DNA from: JBBDIO01 sp040880365
GTDB lineage: Bacteria > Chloroflexota > Anaerolineae > Caldilineales > Caldilineaceae
Assembly: GCA_040880365.1 (NCBI GenBank)
Contig: JBBDIO010000190.1
Coordinates: forward strand, 1-19,177
Length of the DNA stretch: 19,177 nucleotides
Direction: 5' to 3'
The position numbers and the translations under genes were made by a program. Shown piece after piece: positions 13,278 to 19,177 of this stretch. Numbering within the stretch: position 1 is the stretch's first letter; each line of letters starts with the position of its first letter. The notes under the pieces were generated by a model. That model was not told the origin of the DNA. It saw nothing but the letters and a program-made list of their open reading frames with translations, and ran no database searches.

Positions 13278-14186
13278 ATGGATAAACGCCTCAAAGAATG
13301 CCGCGTCGCCATCATTGGCATGGGTTTGATGGGCGCCAGTTTGGCAATGGATCTCACGCACAAAAAGCTTTGCCGCGAAGTGCGCGGGGTGGCCCGGCGC
13401 ACCGAAACCGTGCTCGACGCCTTTTTCTCCCAGGCGGTAGATCTGGCAACCAATGACCTGCGCGCCGGTGTGAACGGGGCCGATCTGGTGATCCTGGCGA
13501 CGCCGGTACGCACCATCGTCGCCATGCTCGAAGAGCTGGGTCCCTATCTCTGGCCCGGCGCAGTGGTCATGGATATGGGCAGCACCAAAATCGAAATCTG
13601 CGCGGCGTTGGATCGTCTGCCGCCCGAAATTCAGCCCATCGGCGGGCACCCCATGACCGGCAAGGAAACCGCAGGCTTTCACGCGGCCGAACCCAATCTC
13701 TACAACAACGCCACCTGGGTCATTTCGCCGCTGGCACGCACGCGCAAAAGTACGGTAGACCTGGCGCTGGAACTGGTGTGCGCCGTGGACGCCAATCCGG
13801 TGATCCTGGAAGCCGCGCGACACGACCGCCTGGTCGCGGCGGTGAGCCATTTGCCCTATGTGGTGGCGAGCGCGCTGGTCGATACGGTTGCCCAGCTTGG
13901 CGCAGAAGATAGTGCAGTCTGGGAACTCGCCGCCGGAGGCTTTCGCGATACCAGTCGCGTCGCCGCCAGCGACACGCGCATGTTCCTGGATATTCTCGCC
14001 ACCAACCGCGCAGCAGTACTGGAACAGATCGATACCATGCAGGCCCATTTGCACCAGGTGCGCGCCTTGCTCGCCGCCAACGATGAGGCCGGTCTATTGA
14101 CCAAGCTTACTCAATCCCAGGCCGCACGTGCGCCCAGGAAAACCCGGAATACCGGCTCCAGGCCGCCAGATTCCAAGAAAGAATAA
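13278..14186 (+). CDS. tyrA: Prephenate dehydrogenase
   Basis: A 302-residue NAD(P)-dependent prephenate dehydrogenase (or arogenate dehydrogenase; the two cannot be separated by eye), making 4-hydroxyphenylpyruvate for tyrosine synthesis. It shows the Rossmann motif G-M-G-L-M-G (14-19), V-I-L-A-T-P-V, G-G-H-P-M-T-G-K-E (122-130), S190-H191-L-P with the catalytic-region His, and G-G-F-R-D-T-S-R (from about 220). No chorismate mutase or C-terminal ACT domain is fused, and the protein ends in a basic, low-complexity tail. ATG 13278 is chosen because the family N-terminus begins just after it; the frame continues to 13146, but that runs into the inverted repeat. The ribosome-binding site is poor. 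The stop lies five bases before aroA, so tyrA and aroA are surely co-transcribed. Confidence 0.94.
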   Translation: MDKRLKECRVAIIGMGLMGASLAMDLTHKKLCREVRGVARRTETVLDAFFSQAVDLATNDLRAGVNGADLVILATPVRTIVAMLEELGPYLWPGAVVMDMGSTKIEICAALDRLPPEIQPIGGHPMTGKETAGFHAAEPNLYNNATWVISPLARTRKSTVDLALELVCAVDANPVILEAARHDRLVAAVSHLPYVVASALVDTVAQLGAEDSAVWELAAGGFRDTSRVAASDTRMFLDILATNRAAVLEQIDTMQAHLHQVRALLAANDEAGLLTKLTQSQAARAPRKTRNTGSRPPDSKKE

Positions 14187-14191
14187 ACAGC

Positions 14192-15526
14192 ATGACACAT
14201 CTTAAGATTCAGGGCGGCAGCCGGCTCACCGGGCGCTGTCATGTGCCCGGCGATAAATCCATCAGCCATCGGGCCATTCTCTTTGCGGGGATTGCCGATG
14301 GTGTGAGTACCGTCACCAATTTTCTCGATGGTGGCGACTGTCGGGCGACGCTCCAAGTCATGCGCGGCCTGGGTGTGCAGATCGAAGAAATCAGCGCCAC
14401 CGAACTGGTGATTCACGGACGCGGGCTGGACGGGTTGCAGGAACCCACCGCCTTTCTCGACTGCGGCAATTCGGGCACCGCGGTGCGCTTGCTAACCGGC
14501 CTGCTCGCCGGACAAAAATTCACCAGTTTTCTCACCGGCACGCCCCAAATCCGCCGCCGTCCTATGGGGCGTGTCATTCAGCCGCTGCGCACCATGGGCG
14601 CCACCATCATCGGGCGGCAGGGGGGCGATTATGTGCCCCTGGGCATCGAAGGCAGCGTCCTGCGCGGCATGGACTATGATATGCCTGTTGCCAGCGCACA
14701 GGTCAAGAGTTGTCTCCTCCTGGCAGGCCTCTATGCCCAGGGCCTCACCATCATCCGGCAACCTGGCCCGGCCCGCGACCATACCGAACGTATGCTCGCG
14801 GCTATGGGTGCGCCCATTACAATTTACGGCAATACCGTCCACAGCGAACGCCCCGATCGCCCCCTGCAACCGTTCACAATGGACGTGCCCGGCGATATCT
14901 CATCGGCGGCATTCTTGTTGGTCGCAGGCGCCATCGTGCCCAACAGCGAAATCACCATCGCAGGAGTGGGCGTCAACCCTACGCGCACCGGCATTATCGA
15001 TGCCCTCATCGAGATGGGCGCCGACATTGAGTATCAGAACCAACGGGAGCAATCGGGCGAGCCAGTCGCCGACCTGGTGGTACGCAGTGGCGACCTGCGC
15101 GGCGCAACCTTTGGCGGCGAATCCATCGTCACCATGATCGACGAGCTACCCGTGCTGGCAGTCGCCGCCAGCCAGGCCCAGGGCCGCACCCTTGTGCGCG
15201 ACGCCGGCGAGTTGCGCGTCAAGGAAACCGACCGCATCGCCTCGACCGTCACCGAACTGCGCAAGCTGGGCGTCGATATTGAACCCACGCCCGATGGCTT
15301 TATCGTCGAAGGCCCAACCCGGCTCATGGGCGGCGTGGTCGAAAGCCAGGGCGACCACCGGCTTGCAATGGCAAACACCGTCGCCGCACTGGTCGCCCAG
15401 GGTCCGGTCAATGTCTACGGTGCCGATGTCACCGCCGATAGTTTTCCCGGCTTCGAGTCTACGCTGCAAGCCCTGGGCGCCGATCTCGAAGTATTGGGCG
15501 AACGCGAAGAAGCCATTCACATATAA
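14192..15526 (+). CDS. aroA: 3-phosphoshikimate 1-carboxyvinyltransferase (EPSP synthase), class II-like
   Basis: A 444-residue EPSP synthase, transferring the enolpyruvyl group of PEP to shikimate 3-phosphate. Core motifs: G-D-K-S-I-S-H-R (20-27), N-S-G-T-A-V-R-L (93-100), R-R-R-P-M-G-R, D-E-L-P-V-L-A-V-A, R-V-K-E-T-D-R (about 342-348) and D-H-R-L-A-M-A. All four patterns used to define class II enzymes are present: R-D-H-T-E (195-199), G-D-K-S, S-A-Q-V-K (168-172) and N-P-T-R (262-265). The N-S-G-T-A position keeps Gly, whereas the strongly glyphosate-tolerant CP4 enzyme has Ala, so tolerance cannot be inferred. The gap to tyrA is five bases, with only AGAAAG as a possible ribosome-binding site, suggesting translational coupling. 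Confidence 0.96.
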   Translation: MTHLKIQGGSRLTGRCHVPGDKSISHRAILFAGIADGVSTVTNFLDGGDCRATLQVMRGLGVQIEEISATELVIHGRGLDGLQEPTAFLDCGNSGTAVRLLTGLLAGQKFTSFLTGTPQIRRRPMGRVIQPLRTMGATIIGRQGGDYVPLGIEGSVLRGMDYDMPVASAQVKSCLLLAGLYAQGLTIIRQPGPARDHTERMLAAMGAPITIYGNTVHSERPDRPLQPFTMDVPGDISSAAFLLVAGAIVPNSEITIAGVGVNPTRTGIIDALIEMGADIEYQNQREQSGEPVADLVVRSGDLRGATFGGESIVTMIDELPVLAVAASQAQGRTLVRDAGELRVKETDRIASTVTELRKLGVDIEPTPDGFIVEGPTRLMGGVVESQGDHRLAMANTVAALVAQGPVNVYGADVTADSFPGFESTLQALGADLEVLGEREEAIHI

Positions 15527-15550
15527 CGCTATACAAATAACGCAACCAGG
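15523..15550. repeat. Weak 14-bp-period repeat at aroA stop
   Basis: ATAACGC occurs at 15523-15529 and 15537-15543, exactly 14 bases apart, the first copy including the aroA stop codon. The first unit (AACGCTATAC) resembles the heptad repeat at 6979. Short enough to be chance on its own. Confidence 0.4.
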
Positions 15551-15565
15551 AACGCACTCTGGATT

Positions 15566-16444
15566 ATGGATGCCAAAACCGAAATCGTAGGCTTGATCGG
15601 CTGGCCTGTCAGCCACAGCGTCAGCCCCGCCATGCAAAATGCAGCCTTTGCAGCCGCCAATCTCAACTGGTGTTTCGTGCCCCTGCCCGTGCCTGTGGAG
15701 CCTGCCAGTCGCGTGGGCGAAGCCATCCTGGGGCTGCGCGCGCTGGGGCTGCGCGGGGCCAATGTCACCGTGCCCCACAAACAGGCCATCATCCCCTATC
15801 TGGATCGCCTGGAACCTGCGGCCCAAGCCATCGGCGCGGTGAATGCCGTGCGCGTCGAAGCCGACGGCACGCTGGCCGGCGACAACACCGACGCTGCGGG
15901 CTTCATTGCCGATTTGCGCGACCATCAGGTCGATCCCCAGGGCAAGCACGTCTTTGTGCTGGGCGCGGGGGGATCGGCGCGCGCCGTGGTCTATGGGCTG
16001 GCCCACGCCGGCGCGGCGTCGATCACCATCTACAATCGCACCGCGGCCCGCAGCACGAGCCTGGCCCACGCCCTGGCCGATCAATTTCCTGCCTGCACCA
16101 TCACCGCCAATCCCCCAGATCAGTCTGCGCTGGTCGCGGTTGCCCAAGGGGCAGACTTGATTGTAAACTGCACTTCGGTGGGCATGTCGCCCCATGTGGA
16201 TCAATCTCCCTGGCCCGCGGGCGCGCATTTCCAACCCAATCAGATCGTCTATGACCTGATCTACAATCCGCGCCAGACGCGTTTGCTGCAAGCCGCGGCC
16301 GCGGCGGGCGCAACCGCTATTCACGGGCTGGGCATGTTGGTCTGGCAGGGGGCAATTGCCTTTACATTCTGGACTCACGTAGACGCACCCGTCGCGGTCA
16401 TGGCGGCGGCGGTGGAAGAAGCCATCGTCGCGCGCGAAGCCTGA
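15566..16444 (+). CDS. aroE: Shikimate dehydrogenase
   Basis: A 292-residue NADPH-dependent shikimate dehydrogenase, reducing 3-dehydroshikimate to shikimate. The substrate-binding domain shows S-H-S-V-S-P (16-21), A-N-V-T-V-P-H-K with the catalytic Lys72, and G-D-N-T-D with the catalytic Asp109. The cofactor domain has the loop L-G-A-G-G-S-A-R-A (132-140) and Y-N-R-T in the NADPH 2'-phosphate recognition region, followed by N-C-T-S-V-G-M and Y-D-L-I-Y-N-P. The C-terminal G-L-G-M-L-V-W-Q-G-A-I-A-F is also typical. Length is slightly above the usual 270-285. It lies 39 bases after aroA. The ribosome-binding site is poor (AGGA is 14 bases from the ATG), so reinitiation after aroA is plausible. 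Confidence 0.96.
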   Translation: MDAKTEIVGLIGWPVSHSVSPAMQNAAFAAANLNWCFVPLPVPVEPASRVGEAILGLRALGLRGANVTVPHKQAIIPYLDRLEPAAQAIGAVNAVRVEADGTLAGDNTDAAGFIADLRDHQVDPQGKHVFVLGAGGSARAVVYGLAHAGAASITIYNRTAARSTSLAHALADQFPACTITANPPDQSALVAVAQGADLIVNCTSVGMSPHVDQSPWPAGAHFQPNQIVYDLIYNPRQTRLLQAAAAAGATAIHGLGMLVWQGAIAFTFWTHVDAPVAVMAAAVEEAIVAREA

Positions 16445-16520
16445 ACCCAGGCGCACGCAACAAACGCTGTTTGCTACTGCCGTCTGCTATTGACACTATG
16501 AAGTTGAGAGGATACATCGC

Positions 16521-17792
16521 ATGACCACACCGGTCAGTTCGCGGCCCGAAGCCACACCGTCGGCGGGGGGCATAAACTACCAGGCCTACCCCGACGAATC
16601 GGGCCATTTTGGACCCTATGGGGGCAAGTATGTGCCCGAAACACTCATGCCGGCATTGGATGAGCTGGAAGAAGCCTATTTGCAGGCGCGCAACGATTCC
16701 GATTTTATGGCCGAACTCGCGTACTATCAGCGCAGTTTTATCGGTCGCCCCACTCCAGTGACCTATGCGCGCCGGCTGACGGAACACCTGGGCGGCGCGC
16801 AGATCTATCTCAAACGCGAAGACCTGGCCCACACCGGCGCGCACAAGATCAACAATGCCCTGGGCCAGGCGTTGCTCATGAAACGCAAGATGGGCAAAAC
16901 CCGTATCGTCGCCGAAACAGGCGCGGGCCAGCATGGTGTCGCCACGGCTACCGTCGCCGCGCTCATGGGCATCGAGTGTATTATCTACATGGGCACCGTG
17001 GATATGGCGCGCCAGGAGCCCAACGTCTTTCGCATGAGATTACTTGGTTCCGAAGTGCGCGGGGTAGAAAGCGGCAGCAAAACGCTCAAGGATGCCATCA
17101 ACGAAGCCATCCGCGATTGGGTCACCAATGTACGCGATACCCACTATCTGCTGGGCAGCGTTCTGGGTCCGCATCCCTATCCCGCGATGGTGCGCGATTT
17201 CCAGAGCATCATCGGTTGCGAAGCCGTCTACCAGATGCGCGATCACGAAGATGGCCCTAGCCGTTTGCCCGATGTAGTGGTGGCGTGTGTGGGCGGTGGC
17301 AGCAATGCAATTGGCATCTTCCACTCGTTCCTGGAATTTGAAAACGTGCGCCTGATTGGTGTAGAGGCTGCCGGTCACGGCATCGAAAGTGGCGAACATG
17401 CCGCGCGTTTTGCCGACCCGGAAGTGGGGCGCGTCGGCGTTTTGCAGGGCGCTATGAGCTATGTGCTGCAAGACCACGACGGGCAAATTGCCCTGACCCA
17501 CAGCATCAGCGCCGGGCTGGACTACGCCAGCGTTGGGCCGGAACATGCGCTCCTGCGCGACCTGGGACGCACCGAATACACCTATTGCACAGATGTTCAG
17601 GCGATGGCGGGATTCGAGCTGCTGTGTCGGCTGGAAGGCATTATTCCCGCCCTGGAAAGCTCCCACGCGATTGGACATGTCATGGAGCTTGCGCCCACGC
17701 TGCCCAAAGACCAGATCATCCTGGTCAATCTCAGCGGGCGGGGCGATAAAGATCTGGCGACCGTTATGCGCACGCTGGCCGAACGCGAATAG
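16521..17792 (+). CDS. trpB: Tryptophan synthase beta chain
   Basis: A 423-residue PLP-dependent beta subunit of tryptophan synthase, joining indole and serine to give tryptophan. It has G-H-F-G-P-Y-G-G-K-Y-V-P-E-T (28-41), H-T-G-A-H-K-I-N-N with the Schiff-base Lys109, A-E-T-G-A-G-Q-H-G (131-139, catalytic Glu132), L-G-S-V-L-G-P-H-P-Y-P and the PLP-phosphate loop C-V-G-G-G-S-N-A. The H-K-x-N and G-S-x-L-G-P-H patterns identify TrpB1, the form that pairs with TrpA, rather than stand-alone TrpB2. It has an N-terminal extension of about 20 residues. ATG 16521 has GAGAGGA upstream. trpA follows after 79 bases. Confidence 0.97.
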   Translation: MTTPVSSRPEATPSAGGINYQAYPDESGHFGPYGGKYVPETLMPALDELEEAYLQARNDSDFMAELAYYQRSFIGRPTPVTYARRLTEHLGGAQIYLKREDLAHTGAHKINNALGQALLMKRKMGKTRIVAETGAGQHGVATATVAALMGIECIIYMGTVDMARQEPNVFRMRLLGSEVRGVESGSKTLKDAINEAIRDWVTNVRDTHYLLGSVLGPHPYPAMVRDFQSIIGCEAVYQMRDHEDGPSRLPDVVVACVGGGSNAIGIFHSFLEFENVRLIGVEAAGHGIESGEHAARFADPEVGRVGVLQGAMSYVLQDHDGQIALTHSISAGLDYASVGPEHALLRDLGRTEYTYCTDVQAMAGFELLCRLEGIIPALESSHAIGHVMELAPTLPKDQIILVNLSGRGDKDLATVMRTLAERE

Positions 17793-17871
17793 GCGTGCCC
17801 ACTCGTGCCGGAAAGACACCCTGCCATGAGCATCATCATGCCGCGAGTAGAACCTTGTGAGGACAAATAAA

Positions 17872-18696
17872 ATGACCGGTGAAGAACGCATACGTGCCGC
17901 ATTCGCAAACCGCAAAGGCACCGCGGGCAAGCAAGCCGCGGCCTTCATGCCCTACCATGCTATGGGCTATCCCGACCGGGCCACCTCGATTCAAGTGGTC
18001 GCAGCATTGGCCGCCGCAGGCGCCGATCTCTTTGAAATCGGCATTCCCCACAGCGATCCGCTTGCCGATGGCCCTACCGTCCAGACCGCGACCTACACCG
18101 CGCTCACCCAGGGCACCACGGTCGCCGATTGTCTGGCAATGGTGCGCGAACTGCGCGACCAGGGCGTGGATCAGCCCTTTTGTGCCATGACCTATATCAA
18201 TCCCCTGTTGGCCTATGGGTTGCAACGCTTTGTAGATGATGCGGCTGCCGCAGGAATCGATGGTCTGATTGTGCCCGATCTGCCGCCCGAAGAAGCGCAG
18301 ACGCTGGAAGCCGCCTGTCGCGCCGCCGGGCTTGCCACTGTCTACATGCTTGCCCCCACCAGCACCGAAGCGCGCATCCGCTATATTGCGCAACACTGCA
18401 CGGGCTTCATCTATCTGGTAAGCGTGACCGGCATCACCGGCGCGCGCCGCGACCTGCCGCCGGATCTCGCCGACTTTGTGACGCGCGTCCGCCGCCATAC
18501 CAATCTGCCCCTGGGCGTTGGGTTTGGAATTGGCACTGGCGAACAGGCAGCCGCCGTCGCGCAATTGGTCGAAGGGGTCATTGTGGGATCGGCCCTGGTC
18601 AAGCTCGCCGGCAGCGAGGGTGGCGTGGAAGCCGTTGCTGCCCTGGGACGGGAATTGGCCGCCGGCGCACACGGTGAAAGCCTGACCCCGGCCTAG
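17872..18696 (+). CDS. trpA: Tryptophan synthase alpha chain
   Basis: A 274-residue TIM-barrel alpha subunit that cleaves indole-3-glycerol phosphate and passes indole to TrpB through the complex tunnel. Catalytic residues are E55 and D66 in F-E-I-G-I-P-H-S-D-P-L-A-D-G-P, equivalent to Glu49 and Asp60 of the Salmonella enzyme. Further motifs are M-T-Y-I-N-P (normal M-x-Y-x-N-P), G-L-I-V-P-D-L-P-P-E-E, L-V-S-V-T-G-x-T-G-A-R and G-F-G-I. In the first motif His60 replaces the usual Phe (P-F-S-D-P). ATG 17872 is preferred over the in-frame GTG at 17857, as it lies about nine bases after GAGGA and gives the usual family N-terminus. It is the last gene of the cluster; a strong hairpin follows after 60 bases. 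Confidence 0.96.
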   Translation: MTGEERIRAAFANRKGTAGKQAAAFMPYHAMGYPDRATSIQVVAALAAAGADLFEIGIPHSDPLADGPTVQTATYTALTQGTTVADCLAMVRELRDQGVDQPFCAMTYINPLLAYGLQRFVDDAAAAGIDGLIVPDLPPEEAQTLEAACRAAGLATVYMLAPTSTEARIRYIAQHCTGFIYLVSVTGITGARRDLPPDLADFVTRVRRHTNLPLGVGFGIGTGEQAAAVAQLVEGVIVGSALVKLAGSEGGVEAVAALGRELAAGAHGESLTPA

Positions 18697-18756
18697 CGAT
18701 TGCACTCCGCGCACTTCCTGATGCGTGGGCACGCAGCGCGCGGCTAACTGCAAAAT

Positions 18757-18797
18757 AAAAGCGGGGACAGGCGCGCATCATCGCTTGTCCCCGCTTT
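18757..18797. terminator. Bidirectional intrinsic terminator after trpA
   Basis: AAAGCGGGGACAGGC (18758-18772) pairs with GCTTGTCCCCGCTTT (18783-18797; one G-U), and a further G-C pair (18773/18782) closes an eight-base loop. On the minus strand it reads into TTTTATTTTGC, a good U-tract for the converging membrane-protein gene. On the plus strand only a short TTT ends the stem. Confidence 0.88.
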
Positions 18798-18828
18798 GTG
18801 TGCAGAGCATCTGGGCGGCTGCGGGCGT

Positions 18829-19177
18829 CTAGAATCTACCGAACCCGAAATCGGTCGCGCTCATGAAAATAGGAATCATGAGCAGCGCGGCCAGAAAAAT
18901 CGCGGCAATCTCCAGATAGACCCAGCCCTGGGCGGCACGCAGCCAGGCCCGCGCCCAGGTGCGGTCCGCACGATGTTTGTTCACATAGACATAGTGCACC
19001 ATATACATCTCATGTGGGCGCACCGGCTCGCGCGGCTGAACATCCCACCCCGAATGTTGAAAGGGCCGGGGCAAGGCGGTCACCAGCTTGTGCGCGGCAT
19101 AGCCCAGGGGCAACAGTATCAGATAAATGTAGACCGTCACAGCCAGAATCGCATCCAACCATTCCCACGGCACAGGG
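18829..19177 (-). CDS. Two-helix membrane protein, unknown, probably cut by window edge
   Basis: At least 114 residues of a small membrane protein that I do not recognise. One hydrophobic helix lies near residues 8-28 (A-I-L-A-V-T-V-Y-I-Y-L-I-L-L-P-L-G-Y), and a second near 87-107 (L-E-I-A-A-I-F-L-A-A-L-L-M-I-P-I-F-M). A polar, Arg/His-rich segment lies between them. The frame is open to the window edge. A GTG at 19171-19173 could be the start, but no ribosome-binding site can be seen within the four remaining bases, so the gene may extend beyond 19177. It converges on trpA and shares its terminator. Base composition resembles that of its neighbours. Confidence 0.6.
   Translation of the reverse strand, partial: PVPWEWLDAILAVTVYIYLILLPLGYAAHKLVTALPRPFQHSGWDVQPREPVRPHEMYMVHYVYVNKHRADRTWARAWLRAAQGWVYLEIAAIFLAALLMIPIFMSATDFGFGRF

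Noticed and set aside
15146..16456. 436-codon minus-strand open frame opposite aroA/aroE
   Set aside because: It lies fully opposite two unmistakable enzymes, has no ribosome-binding site and its protein is compositionally odd. The same holds for the frame at 17040-17948 opposite trpB and at 17836-18753 opposite trpA.
16490..16518. Perfect TTGACA before trpB as an internal promoter
   Set aside because: With 17-base spacing the -10 would be TACATC, a poor match ending three bases before the ATG. Not convincing.

Overview
The window looks like chromosomal DNA from a GC-rich, free-living bacterium. Gene content (class I-beta DAHP synthases, AroH-type chorismate mutase, class II-like EPSP synthase, DUF4126 protein, small GrdB-like selenoprotein) would fit Chloroflexota, but this is a weak guess because no rRNA or lineage marker is present. 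I see no tRNA, rRNA, CRISPR array, transposase, integrase or phage gene.

Region 1 (1-4196) is a tight plus-strand run: the 3' part of a GT4 glycosyltransferase, a second GT4-type glycosyltransferase, a Gfo/Idh/MocA oxidoreductase overlapping it by 4 bases, and a glycine/sarcosine/betaine-reductase-selenoprotein-B-like protein. The last gene is the most interesting item. It is interrupted by an in-frame UGA at 3888-3890. Family-like sequence continues in the same frame beyond it, the UGA falls in a U-x-x-C redox motif, and a 13-position hairpin directly downstream meets the bacterial SECIS rules. A standard annotation would split this selenoprotein into two fragments.

Region 2 (4197-8895) holds small housekeeping and accessory genes: a four-helix membrane protein, a cyclophilin, a stand-alone Lrp/AsnC ligand-binding (RAM) domain protein, a minus-strand CoA-binding protein, an alkyltransferase-like (ATL) DNA-repair protein with Trp in place of the reactive Cys, a DAO-family FAD oxidoreductase and a DUF4126 membrane protein. 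Intergenic gaps carry hairpins and short tandem repeats that share a 14-bp period.

Region 3 (8896-9494) is a 599-bp gap with no convincing gene. It holds a good sigma70-like promoter, two strong intrinsic terminators, a perfect 10-bp hairpin and a 12-bp palindrome just ahead of the aromatic cluster.

Region 4 (9495-18696) is a nine-gene plus-strand aromatic amino-acid cluster: aroH, pheA, two tandem DAHP synthases, tyrA, aroA, aroE, trpB and trpA. It supplies pathway entry (DAHP), two middle shikimate steps (AroE, AroA), the chorismate-to-prephenate branch with both Phe and Tyr arms, and the last Trp step. aroB, aroQ/D, aroK, aroC and trpEGDCF must lie elsewhere. A shared terminator (18757-18797) separates it from a converging minus-strand membrane protein at the right edge.
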